Shown here: one piece after another, positions 42,190 to 51,395 of the stretch
Numbering within the stretch: the first letter of the stretch is position 1
How the letters are laid out: each line of letters starts with the position of its first letter
Notes under the pieces: generated by a model
Databases searched by the model: none
Told to the model about the DNA's origin: nothing
Seen by the model: only the letters and a program-made list of their open reading frames with translations
Assembly: GCA_910586615.1 (NCBI GenBank)
Contig: CAJUJP010000007.1
Coordinates: 45,801-109,800, forward strand
Length of the DNA: 64,000 nt
From: an uncultured Lachnospiraceae bacterium
GTDB lineage: Bacteria; Bacillota; Clostridia; Lachnospirales; Lachnospiraceae
Direction: 5' to 3'
Made by a program: the position numbers and the translations under genes

Positions 42190-43416
42190 CTATTCTACAA
42201 CGATCTTCTTAAAACTCTTCTTCCCTTTTTTGACAATGAACTCTTCAGCGGCGATATCTTCTTTTGTGTAGGAAGTCTTGATATCCGCCACCTTCTCTCC
42301 CCTGACGCTGACACCGCCCTGTTCCACCGCGCGCCGTGCCTCGGACCGGGAAGCCGCCAGCCCGGCTGCCACAAGAACACCGAGAATATCAATGCTGCCG
42401 TCCGTGAACCTGTCCTCTGTAAGCAGAGCCGTGGGCATATTCTCAAGACTGCCGCCTCCGGCAAAAAGCGCCTTCGCTGCTTCCTCCGCCTTCTTTGCCT
42501 CCTCTTCTCCGTGAACGAGATTGGTCAGTTCATAGGCCAGAATCTCTTTCGCCCGGTTCAACTGGCTGCCTTCCCACTGATCCATCTCATCAATCTGCTC
42601 AAGCGGCAGAAATGTCAGCATCCGCAGACATTTAAGTACATCCGCGTCTGCCACATTACGCCAGTACTGATAAAATTCAAAAGGCGTTGTCTTGTTCGGA
42701 TCAAGCCATACCGCGCCTTTCTGCGTCTTCCCCATCTTCTTACCCTCGGAATTCATAAGAAGCGTGATTGTCATGGCATAGGCGTCTTTCCCCAGCTTGC
42801 GGCGGATCAGATCCGTACCGCCAAGCATGTTGCTCCACTGATCGTCGCCGCCAAACTGCATATTGCAGCCGTATCTCTTATACAGCTCCATAAAATCATA
42901 GCTCTGCATGATCATATAATTGAATTCCAGGAAGCTTAATCCTTTTTCCATCCTCTGCTTATAACATTCTGCCCGAAGCATATTGTTAACGCTGAAGCAT
43001 GCACCGATATCACGGATAAATTCAACATAATTCAGATTAAGAAGCCAGTCTGCATTGTTTACCATCAGCGCCTTGCCTTCGGAAAAATCAATAAACCGGC
43101 TCATCTGCCTCTTAAAACATTCACAGTTGTGCTCGATCGTCTCCTTCGTCATCATGGTCCGCATATCGGTTCTGCCGGAAGGATCACCGATCATTGCAGT
43201 TCCGCCGCCGATCAGGGCGATGGGCTTATTGCCCGCCTCCTGCAGCCTCTTCATAAGGCATAACGCCATAAAATGCCCCACATGCAGACTGTCCGCCGTA
43301 GGATCAAAGCCGATATAAAAAACCGCTTTTCCTCCATTGATCAGATCCCTGATCTCCTCCGCATCTGTTAACTGCGCAAGAAGTCCTCTTGCCTGAAGTT
43401 CTTCATAGATTCCCAT
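42190..43416 (-). CDS. tyrS: Tyrosyl-tRNA synthetase
   Basis: Charges tRNA-Tyr. 408 aa from MGIYEELQARG. The class I motifs are SLHVGHFM (HIGH) and KKMGKT (KMSKS equivalent); DQWSNMLGG belongs to the active site, and the C-terminal S4 RNA-binding domain carries SRSEARRAVEQGGVSV. A longer reading starts inside the T-box terminator and is rejected. Regulated by the tyrosine T-box directly upstream. Confidence 0.96.
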   Translation of the reverse strand: MGIYEELQARGLLAQLTDAEEIRDLINGGKAVFYIGFDPTADSLHVGHFMALCLMKRLQEAGNKPIALIGGGTAMIGDPSGRTDMRTMMTKETIEHNCECFKRQMSRFIDFSEGKALMVNNADWLLNLNYVEFIRDIGACFSVNNMLRAECYKQRMEKGLSFLEFNYMIMQSYDFMELYKRYGCNMQFGGDDQWSNMLGGTDLIRRKLGKDAYAMTITLLMNSEGKKMGKTQKGAVWLDPNKTTPFEFYQYWRNVADADVLKCLRMLTFLPLEQIDEMDQWEGSQLNRAKEILAYELTNLVHGEEEAKKAEEAAKALFAGGGSLENMPTALLTEDRFTDGSIDILGVLVAAGLAASRSEARRAVEQGGVSVRGEKVADIKTSYTKEDIAAEEFIVKKGKKSFKKIVVE

Positions 43417-43463
43417 TTTAAAATCATACTCCTTTCTGTTATCGACCGTGTTCCGGAACATAC

Positions 43464-43760
43464 TAAAAACCCCGTCCCGTGTATCTAAACACATAGGACG
43501 AGGCTGCGCTCGTGGTACCACCTATTTTCACAGACAGTTCACACTGTCTGCCTCACCGAGTACAACTTCGAAATTCATCCGAAAGATACGATCCCGTCGT
43601 GATACTCTCCTGCTATAACGTGCATTCATCCGTCACGGCCTACCAGGGTCATCCGTTCTGCCGTGAAGCTCCGAGATGTATTCATAAAAAACTTCCCGCG
43701 CGCCTCTCATCAACCGGCTGCTTTCTGTGCGTTCCATAGTTTACTACTTGTTCTCTTCAT
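43464..43760 (-). promoter_or_regulatory. T-box riboswitch, tyrosine-specific
   Basis: tRNA-sensing leader of tyrS. The conserved T-box AGGTGGTACCACG (minus strand) is at about 43512-43524. The terminator, CCTCGTCC paired with GGGACGGGG then TTTTT, is at about 43464-43505. In Stem I the specifier reads TAC (Tyr) at 43678-43680 within GAATACATC, and a TGATGAGAGG element precedes it. Uncharged tRNA-Tyr would favour the antiterminator and tyrS expression. The 5' limit is approximate. Confidence 0.92.
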
Positions 43761-43784
43761 CGCTTTTATATTCTCATTGACTAT

Positions 43785-43813
43785 AATTTATACGATGGCG
43801 CATATTTTGTCAA
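43785..43813 (-). promoter_or_regulatory. Promoter of the tyrS T-box leader
   Basis: Minus strand: -35 TTGACA (43808-43813), 17-base spacer, -10 TAAATT (43785-43790). Confidence 0.75.
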
Positions 43814-43964
43814 CCGTTATTTTTGCATCCTCTTTTTTCTGCTTTCCTTTCCGGTTTACTCCATCTGCTTTCTTCATTCTGTTTTTTCCTGCCTTCCATC
43901 CCTGCACTTCTTAATCCGGCCCTTCCTTTTATTCTTCTCTGTCCGCTTTCTTTTCCGGCCTCTC

Positions 43965-46718
43965 CTATTTGATCATTTCATTCAGTATTGCCTTGACCTG
44001 GTGGAAATCAAACAGATCATAAGCTGCCTTAAGCCTTTTAAACTGGCCGTTTGCCGGCTCCCCGTAATTTCTGGATGCCATCTGAGGCACAAGTTCATCG
44101 GTTACCTTAAGATTCATCTTATCCAGTTCCGTTTTAAGATACAGCAGGTCTTCCGCCGTCAGTTCCTGAATTTCCTGCTCCGTCACATCCGTCCCTGTGT
44201 CTTCCTCGTAGAAACTTCCCGTGCTGACCAGATACTCTTTAACAATACTGAGTATCTCTCTGAATTTATCCAGATATCCACCGAATTTCCTGCGGATTCC
44301 ATCCACATCCCCCGCTTTGCCGTCAAATTCCAGTTCCTTAAAAAGAGCCGACACTTCCATAGCCCCGATGCTGGCGCTGGAACTTTTGATTCCGTGTACG
44401 TCAGTGGTAAACAACTGGATGTCACCGGCTTCCAGCAGATTCGGCAGAATTTCCAGATACTTCAACCCTTCTGAATAGTAGGTATTGAGGATCGCCGCAT
44501 AAGCTTCCTTGTTAAAGCCGATGTTCAACAGACCTTTATCGGTATTCAGCCCGCTCTCTGCGGCAGGCATCCCGCCGTCCTTTTGCCCCTCTTTCCTGTC
44601 GTTCACCTCTTTGCTCTTAACCCGCAGAATCAGTTCCTCCGGTAAAAATTCCAGCAGACATTTTTCCAGATAGCGCCGTTTGATCGGCTTGGCAAGATAT
44701 TCCTGAAACCCCAGTTCAAGCATCTCTTCCCTGACATTGGCGCCATTCTGGGCTGTCAGCGCTATCACCGGCACTTCCTTGAAATACCTCTCTTCCTTGG
44801 AACGGATCCGCCTGAGTACCTCGTCACCGCCCAGATCCGGCATAACCATATCCATTAACACCAGATCATATCTCTCCTGCTCCATCTTCTTAATGCCGTC
44901 TTCTCCGCAGGTGGCTACCGCTATATTGATACCGTACTTGCCAAAAATTCCCGATGCAACTTTCAGGTTCACCGCATTATCATCCACCACAAGTATTCTC
45001 GCATTTTTAGCCGTAAAAGTTTCCGATGCCGCGCTCTTCTTGTAATCCTCCCTGTTCCATCTGTGATTCAGCACCATGGAAACAGTGATGCTGGAAAAAG
45101 GTCTGTGTATCAGACGGCATTTGCCAAAGTCCCCGTACACGGTGCCATATTCCGCCAGCACATATGTATATTCCTCGCATTCATACAGTGAGATGATATT
45201 AGAAAGATTTTCATACACTTCATCCGGAACAAAGATAAAATCAAAATGTCTGTCCTGAATCGCCCGGTCAAATCCGTAATAATTGCGGACATACGTGGGC
45301 CGGACACCGAATGTTTCCATGATATTCTGCCATTTGAGCATACTGTCCTCATGATCCGCATAGATGAGCACCATCGGTTTTTTGTCATCTTCCAGACAGA
45401 TCATCGGTGAAGCGTCAACAATTTCCTGGCAGAAGGTAAAAGTCGTAGACAGGCCGATTCCCTCGATACTTTCTACTTTAATATCACCCTGCATCATGGA
45501 CAGCAGTTCTTTGCAGATCGTAAACTTCAGACCGATCCCCTTCAAATTGCTGGACTGTCTGGAATCGTAAGTATCATACATGCCGAACAGAGATTGAATA
45601 TCGATTCTGGATAAACCTTTGCCGGTATCCGCAACCATACAGCGAAAAACTGCATTTCCTTTCTCCGGATCCGTCTCACAGCCGACTTCCAGAAGAATCC
45701 TGCCACTGGCGGTACAGTCTATGGAAATGAAAAGCAGATAAAGAAAAATCTGCCGGATCATGACACTGTCTCCCAGAAGAAGCTTCGGTATATTGCCGTC
45801 GACCTTCATATCCAGATGAAGCTTTTTCTTCTTCAGATCCTCCGAAACCGTATTCACGATCCCTTTTACAAGCTTTTCAAAACTGTATGTATCTTTGATC
45901 AGATGCATTTCACCGGCATCAATCTTTGCATAAGTCAGCACATCATCAATGATTGCGAGCAGGTCATAGGCCGCGCTTCTGATCGTATTCACATCGCTCT
46001 TCGTCTCACCATCCTGCTCCCCTTTCAGCATGATCTCTGAAAGATTGATGATGGAATTCATAGGCGTTCGGATCTCATAGGACATATTACTCAGAAACTG
46101 TCTCTTTGCTGCACCCGCACGCTCAATCTTCCGGCTGCTTTCCTCAATTTTTTTCTGCTGATACAGATAAAATCTTTCCTGAATATAAATAAGAAAAATA
46201 ATAAAAAAAGCCGTCCCCAGAAAGCTGATTACAAGATCCGAAAAATGAAATACCTGGTTTACATAACTTTCACCATCTATTCCGGGAAACAGTACACTGC
46301 TGTAAAGATAACAGTATTCGAACGTAAACAATGTCAGTACAAGAAAGAAAAGCAGCCCGCGGAACACAGAGTACACAACAATCATGCTGGCCACAAACCA
46401 CATGATAGCCACACAATAAGCCACATCTCCCATGATCAGGATCATTGGAATGGCAATTCCGTCCAGAAGAATCAGGGTAAGTACCGCCGTCAGATCATGC
46501 TTCCTGAATCGCAGATTAAAGGCCAGAAGAAAAATACCTCCGGCGAAAATCAGAAGCATGGCCGGAACCAGTCTTTGTATAGTGCCCGCCACCATGGAGA
46601 CAGGCAGCACAACAGCACTCTCAACGATAACCATTGCGAGAAAAAGGTTCAGATTAAATTCCATCAGGCTCATGCCGTCTAATTTCTTTTCTAAAAACCG
46701 ATCCAGTTTACATCTCAT
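43965..46718 (-). CDS. Hybrid sensor pseudokinase 1 (H-box Tyr) with receiver and Hpt domains
   Basis: 917 aa. About six membrane helices (20-180); HisKA region (206-270) where the phospho-His is replaced by Tyr214 (NMSYEIRTPMN; TAT codon at 46077-46079). The ATPase domain (285-432) keeps G1 DTGKG (364-368) and G2 KGIGL, but the N-box has no Asn (RQIFLYLLFISID). A degenerate receiver-like stretch (448-550) comes next, then an intact receiver (573-690: DD 579-580, Asp623, Thr655, Lys677) and an Hpt domain with His775 (VHGIKSS). DivL of Caulobacter has the same His-to-Tyr change. It probably relays or modulates rather than autophosphorylates (inference). Confidence 0.9.
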   Translation of the reverse strand: MRCKLDRFLEKKLDGMSLMEFNLNLFLAMVIVESAVVLPVSMVAGTIQRLVPAMLLIFAGGIFLLAFNLRFRKHDLTAVLTLILLDGIAIPMILIMGDVAYCVAIMWFVASMIVVYSVFRGLLFFLVLTLFTFEYCYLYSSVLFPGIDGESYVNQVFHFSDLVISFLGTAFFIIFLIYIQERFYLYQQKKIEESSRKIERAGAAKRQFLSNMSYEIRTPMNSIINLSEIMLKGEQDGETKSDVNTIRSAAYDLLAIIDDVLTYAKIDAGEMHLIKDTYSFEKLVKGIVNTVSEDLKKKKLHLDMKVDGNIPKLLLGDSVMIRQIFLYLLFISIDCTASGRILLEVGCETDPEKGNAVFRCMVADTGKGLSRIDIQSLFGMYDTYDSRQSSNLKGIGLKFTICKELLSMMQGDIKVESIEGIGLSTTFTFCQEIVDASPMICLEDDKKPMVLIYADHEDSMLKWQNIMETFGVRPTYVRNYYGFDRAIQDRHFDFIFVPDEVYENLSNIISLYECEEYTYVLAEYGTVYGDFGKCRLIHRPFSSITVSMVLNHRWNREDYKKSAASETFTAKNARILVVDDNAVNLKVASGIFGKYGINIAVATCGEDGIKKMEQERYDLVLMDMVMPDLGGDEVLRRIRSKEERYFKEVPVIALTAQNGANVREEMLELGFQEYLAKPIKRRYLEKCLLEFLPEELILRVKSKEVNDRKEGQKDGGMPAAESGLNTDKGLLNIGFNKEAYAAILNTYYSEGLKYLEILPNLLEAGDIQLFTTDVHGIKSSSASIGAMEVSALFKELEFDGKAGDVDGIRRKFGGYLDKFREILSIVKEYLVSTGSFYEEDTGTDVTEQEIQELTAEDLLYLKTELDKMNLKVTDELVPQMASRNYGEPANGQFKRLKAAYDLFDFHQVKAILNEMIK

Positions 46719-46795
46719 AGCTTTCTCCGCCCGAATCTTCTCTCAGGCATCCCCGTCTGTACCGCAAAACGGCTTATATATCTGTTCTGTCCGGG

Positions 46796-48907
46796 TTACA
46801 TTTCTGCCTGATCCGCCTTATGAGGGGCATAAGCAATCAGATGCTTCGGCAGATAAGACCGCAGAACCTTCTCAAATTTATCCAGTTCAATAGGCTTGGA
46901 AATATACTCGTCAAAGCCGGCATTCATAAACATCTCTCTTGCACCGCTGACTGCATTGGCCGTAAGCGCCACAACAGGCACTTCTTTCAGTCCGGGAACA
47001 GCAAGTTCACGAATCTTTTTCAACGTATCAATTCCGTCCATCTCAGGCATCATATAATCCAGAAAAATGAAATCAACTTTTTCCTGCCGCAGCATGGAAA
47101 GACATTCCCGGCCGCTGGCTGCCACCAGTACCTGTGCCTGATAACGGTTCAGAATGCTCGTTGCCACCTCAAGATTGATCATGTTGTCATCTACTACCAT
47201 GACCCGTGCCCCCGGACAGGTAAAGCCGCCCCTATAACCCACATGGCGGATCGTGCTGTTCTGTTTGCTGCCCAGCAGCGCATCCATATTAAGACAGTTT
47301 ACCGGTCGTGCGAATGTTGTCCTGATCAGCGTATCGTCATAAGACAGTATATTCGTGCCGATCAAAATCACCGATTGGGGCGCAAGCAGTTCTTCCATCC
47401 TGTGTCTTACCCCGTCATACCGCTCGGCCGCGATCAGAATATGTGTATAACAGCTTTTGACACATTCTTCATAAAAAAAATCGTTCGTAGCAGCCTGACA
47501 GAAATCAAGTTTCATACTGCGCAGTGTATCCGCAAAGACACGTCCCTGTATAATCGTATTTTCGTAAAATAATATGCATTCTTTTCTTTTTTCCGGCCTG
47601 ATCAGAGGCTCCTGCGACAAGTATCCCTGAGGAACCGTCACCCGGTATGTCCTGCAAGCGGTCTCCTCCTCCATGGAGACTGTTCCACCCATCAGCCCGG
47701 CAAGACGCACAGGCAGCGAAACAATCCCTTCCTCACACCTGCATTCTCCCTGTTCCTTCTCCCCATGAAATGCCCGTTCTTTATAAGAGTACAGAAACTC
47801 CCCCTCTGCCCGGACTTCTGCCGCCAGATCGACCTTACCTTTCTCCCGGCTTGTTTTCCACAATTTCAGATATACTTCACCGCTCTCGATAGATTTCATG
47901 ACACCGGTCAGCAGATTCAGCAGCATCTGGCGGACCAGGGCTGCATCTCCCCGGAGTTGCGCCGGAATATCCGGTTCAATCCCGACAAACAGTTCCGTCT
48001 TGTGATCCGCAAAACGCACGGAAACCACATTGATCATTTCATTGCAAATATCTCCCAGACTGTAAGGTCTGTCTGTCACCGTCATATCATTGTTATCCAG
48101 CTTGGAAAAATCCATCAGCTCATTGGTTATGGATAACAGCGCCTTGCTGGAATTGGAAAGATGAAAAGCGTTCTCTTTCAGGCGGTCATCCGCATCCAGA
48201 TCAAACAACAGCTCCGTGATTCCAAGAATCGCATTGAGCGGCGTTCTGATCTCATGGGATACATTGACCAGAAACATATTTCTGGCATAACTTAACTGCT
48301 CTGCCCGCCGTTCCATCTCGGCACTCTTTTCAATCTCTCTGCGAAGCACCACATTCCGGTAAGAGATCAGCAGTCCGCACACCGTCCCCGTCACAAACAA
48401 AGCGACTATGATCCGGCCAAACAGAATCAGATTATACTGTGTAATGCCTTCATGTACAGCCGCTGTGTGTGGTTCCTGTATCACCATATGATAAATGCAG
48501 ACAAAATCCACGGCCATCTCTGCCGCCACAAAGAAAAAAGCCCGCTTTTTCCGGAGCAGAATGACCGTAAATGCAATTCCGGTAAGAAAATACACCGGAA
48601 AGTCATAAATTGCATAGGGAACATACCCCGACACAACTGGAATAAGAACCATATGCATCAAAAACAGATACCCCATGGAAATGATCCTGATCTGGTCTCC
48701 TCTGTTCTCCGCATAAGCAGCTGCCGCCGTCAGAGCCATCCCCAGCATCAGCAGTGCCGGCACATGAATGTCCATCCGCAAAAACACAGTAAAGAGAAGC
48801 AAAGCAAAACACTCCAGCATACTCAGTACCATTGCCACATGAAATAGCAGCCTGTCTGCCGGCAGCTTCGTATCCAAATATTTACCCAACCACTGTTTTG
48901 CTGACAT
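46796..48907 (-). CDS. Hybrid sensor kinase 2 with intact H-box but degenerate ATPase
   Basis: 703 aa from MSAKQWLGKYL (AGGAGAGG upstream; the longer reading lacks an RBS). About six membrane helices (20-185); HisKA with His218 in NVSHEIRTPLNAILG. The ATPase region (about 285-428) lacks the G1 Asp (AEVRAEGEF), the G2 glycines (GIVSLPV) and the second N-box Asn (NLLTGVMKS). A receiver-like remnant (442-545) is followed by an intact receiver (567-688: Asp617, Thr649, Lys671). There is no Hpt. Same layout as pseudokinase 1, 77 bp upstream of it, so likely a diverged duplicate. Confidence 0.9.
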   Translation of the reverse strand: MSAKQWLGKYLDTKLPADRLLFHVAMVLSMLECFALLLFTVFLRMDIHVPALLMLGMALTAAAAYAENRGDQIRIISMGYLFLMHMVLIPVVSGYVPYAIYDFPVYFLTGIAFTVILLRKKRAFFFVAAEMAVDFVCIYHMVIQEPHTAAVHEGITQYNLILFGRIIVALFVTGTVCGLLISYRNVVLRREIEKSAEMERRAEQLSYARNMFLVNVSHEIRTPLNAILGITELLFDLDADDRLKENAFHLSNSSKALLSITNELMDFSKLDNNDMTVTDRPYSLGDICNEMINVVSVRFADHKTELFVGIEPDIPAQLRGDAALVRQMLLNLLTGVMKSIESGEVYLKLWKTSREKGKVDLAAEVRAEGEFLYSYKERAFHGEKEQGECRCEEGIVSLPVRLAGLMGGTVSMEEETACRTYRVTVPQGYLSQEPLIRPEKRKECILFYENTIIQGRVFADTLRSMKLDFCQAATNDFFYEECVKSCYTHILIAAERYDGVRHRMEELLAPQSVILIGTNILSYDDTLIRTTFARPVNCLNMDALLGSKQNSTIRHVGYRGGFTCPGARVMVVDDNMINLEVATSILNRYQAQVLVAASGRECLSMLRQEKVDFIFLDYMMPEMDGIDTLKKIRELAVPGLKEVPVVALTANAVSGAREMFMNAGFDEYISKPIELDKFEKVLRSYLPKHLIAYAPHKADQAEM

Positions 48908-48923
48908 TGAAGCCCTCTCCTGC

Positions 48924-49988
48924 CTAATCGGCCACACTCTTGATCTCGCTCTCCACTGACAGGAAAATATCAACCACCGCCGGATCAAAACATGTAAATT
49001 TCATAAATTTTATTTTCATCATTGCTTCCTGATGACTCAAAGTCTTATTGGCCACCGCAATATTGCGCAGATTATCGTATGTATTTACCACCGAAAGCAT
49101 CCGCGCCTCCAACGGAATGTTCTCCCCTTCCAGTTTGTCAGGATATCCTTTGCCGTCCCATCTCTCATGATGATGTCGGCACATGTTGTACGCATAATTC
49201 ATAAAATTATTATCGATAGCGCTCAGCTGTGTGACTTTGGAAAGCGTATCCGCACCCAGCGTCGTATGGGTCTTTACCGCCTCCCGCTCAAACTCACTCT
49301 CATTGTTAACCCGCACGTTGTTCAGATACTGATCTGCAATGCAGAGCTTTCCGATATCATGGATCTGGGATGCAAAGCAGATTGTAGTCCCGTCATCGGC
49401 AGTAAGCCCGTATTCGCCGCTTCTGATCATAGCGCTGACCAGCACGTCCATATATTTCTCAACACGCCTGGCGTGATCCCCGCCGAAACCGTCTCTCTTT
49501 GTCAGAAGATCCACAAACATCGCAACAATAGAATACTGAAGTTCCAGATTTTTCCTGCTCTTCTCCTGAACAAGATTATTCAGCGATTTATTCATCTCTG
49601 CAAGCTTCCGCTTCTGGGTAAGAAGCTGAACCTGAATGTCCACACGCTTCTTCAACAGATTGGCCGTATAAGGTTTCTTGATATAATCTATCGCGCCCAG
49701 ATTATAGCTCTCCATCTCCGTAGTGTCATCGTCCTGCGCCGTCAGAAAGACAATCGGAATATCCACCAGCTTGGGGATGTTTTTCATCTCCGAAATCACC
49801 TGAAATCCGTTTACATTGGGCATGTCCACGTCCAGCAGCACCAGATCGGGAAGCTCCGGCATATCATTAAGGCATTCCAATGCGGAAATACCGGAAGATA
49901 CGGGAATCACCTCATACTCTTCCTCCAATGTCTTCCTCGCCATGATCAGATTCGCCATATTATCGTCCACGATCATTATACGATACAT
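48924..49988 (-). CDS. Receiver-HD-GYP response regulator
   Basis: 354 aa. Receiver domain 1-120 with phosphoacceptor Asp53 (LLDVDMP), Thr84 and Lys104/105; a coiled-coil linker (about 120-150); HD-GYP domain (151-350) with HD at 210-211 (QIHDIGK) and the signature HHERWDGKGYP at 273-283. Such proteins hydrolyse cyclic di-GMP or cGAMP-type dinucleotides. Two usual metal-site positions look changed: Thr163 where a Glu is common before ARD, and Asn302 in VVNTYDN where Asp is usual. RBS is GGGGG/AAGG. It lies 16 bp ahead of kinase 2, so it is very likely its output. Confidence 0.88.
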   Translation of the reverse strand: MYRIMIVDDNMANLIMARKTLEEEYEVIPVSSGISALECLNDMPELPDLVLLDVDMPNVNGFQVISEMKNIPKLVDIPIVFLTAQDDDTTEMESYNLGAIDYIKKPYTANLLKKRVDIQVQLLTQKRKLAEMNKSLNNLVQEKSRKNLELQYSIVAMFVDLLTKRDGFGGDHARRVEKYMDVLVSAMIRSGEYGLTADDGTTICFASQIHDIGKLCIADQYLNNVRVNNESEFEREAVKTHTTLGADTLSKVTQLSAIDNNFMNYAYNMCRHHHERWDGKGYPDKLEGENIPLEARMLSVVNTYDNLRNIAVANKTLSHQEAMMKIKFMKFTCFDPAVVDIFLSVESEIKSVAD

Positions 49989-50095
49989 ACCTTTTCCCCC
50001 TTTATCGATCAGATCTGTACACAAATCATTTCTTCTTCCCATCAGCGGCCGGGTAACTGTATAAAACTGTCCCTGGCATATCGTTCTCAGATCTG

Positions 50096-51292
50096 TTACT
50101 TATTCACCATAAGTTTGATCATCGCCTGATTCAATCCGTCCACAGTGAGCTTATACATTGGCAGCAACGCCTTGATCGCCGTTTCCGCTTCCCGCCAGGG
50201 TGCGTGGCCCGGCGCCATTTTCGGATTCAGCCATACGATTTTCTTGTAATGCCGCTTCATCAGCATCAGCCAGTCCATGCCGGACAGACCGCCGTTGGGC
50301 CCTCTGTAATTGCCTGTAGTAGAGTACAACTCCTCCGGCGCCATGGCCGCATCTCCTACGATGATCACTTTATAGTCGCTGTCCAGATTGCGGAACATCC
50401 ATTCCGTCTCGATCCAGTCCCCGTTCTCACACTCCGGCGTATTGTACAGATTGGAATAAATACAGTTATGGAAAAAGTAGGTCTTCACGTCTTTATAATG
50501 ATTGGACTTGTGAACAGAGTGAAACAGTTCGTTCAGCAGCGTCGTATAAGGGATCATGGTTCCGCCGGAATCCATGAGAAGCAAAAGCTTCACAGCATTC
50601 TTACGGGGTTTCTCCATCACGATCTGCAGACATCCGCCATTGTTACAGGTGGCATCCACCGTACCGTTGATATCCAGTTCTGTCTTCGGAATGTCCAGTC
50701 TGGCTGAAAACTGCCGCAGCTTCCTGAGAGCCATCTGGAACTGCCTGTTATCCAGCACCTTATCGTTCCGGAAATCACGGTATTTCCTGGCACCCACTAC
50801 CTGAAATGCAGACTGGTAACCGGTAGTTCCACCCACCCGGATACCGCCCATATTGCCGCCCATGTTGCCGAAAGAAGTCTTGCCCATCGTGCCGATCCAG
50901 TAACTGCCGCCATTGTGCTCTTCGTTCTGGTCACGCAGTCTGTCCTTGAAATTGTTCTCCACGTCATCTTTATCCATTGTGACAACTTCCTGGTTCATCT
51001 CGTGACGCATCTCTTCAAACACTTCCTGCATCTCCGGTTTATCCAGCCAGCGCATCATGTTCTTTCCGACCTCATTTTCCGACTGGATGCCTTTAAATAC
51101 CTCGTCAAAGGCCATATCAAATTTGTCAAACTCCGTCTCGGACTTCACAAGGATCATACGCGACACATAATAAAATTCTGTCAGGCTGCTATGGCACAAT
51201 CCCTGCTGCAGTGCATCCTGCAGAGTCAGCCACTCGCTCAGCGAAACATCCAGGCCTTTATCTTTTAAAGTATAAAAAAATTTACTGAACAT
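50096..51292 (-). CDS. CoxE-like VWA domain protein
   Basis: 398 aa, soluble. A helical N-terminal half and a Gly/Asn/Met-rich stretch (about 125-160) precede a C-terminal von Willebrand A domain (about 225-398). Its MIDAS-like motif is LLLLMDSGGTM, close to the D-x-G-G-S form of CoxE proteins, and VIIVGDAAMAPEELY follows. VWA proteins of this type act with MoxR ATPases to insert metals or remodel protein complexes. It lies 103 bp after the MoxR gene. The target is unknown. Confidence 0.87.
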   Translation of the reverse strand: MFSKFFYTLKDKGLDVSLSEWLTLQDALQQGLCHSSLTEFYYVSRMILVKSETEFDKFDMAFDEVFKGIQSENEVGKNMMRWLDKPEMQEVFEEMRHEMNQEVVTMDKDDVENNFKDRLRDQNEEHNGGSYWIGTMGKTSFGNMGGNMGGIRVGGTTGYQSAFQVVGARKYRDFRNDKVLDNRQFQMALRKLRQFSARLDIPKTELDINGTVDATCNNGGCLQIVMEKPRKNAVKLLLLMDSGGTMIPYTTLLNELFHSVHKSNHYKDVKTYFFHNCIYSNLYNTPECENGDWIETEWMFRNLDSDYKVIIVGDAAMAPEELYSTTGNYRGPNGGLSGMDWLMLMKRHYKKIVWLNPKMAPGHAPWREAETAIKALLPMYKLTVDGLNQAMIKLMVNK

Positions 51293-51395
51293 ATCATATC
51301 CTCATCATGGCGGCAATTCTTCTTACAGGTGCCCATCCGCTGACATGCCTCCCGGCACCTGCGGACACTGCTCCCGTCATGTCAAAATCGCCTCA

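Noticed and set aside
43417..43521. N-terminal extension of tyrS (MVPRAQPRP...)
   Set aside because: It is the T-box and terminator sequence read as protein; the conserved TyrS sequence begins at MGIYEEL.
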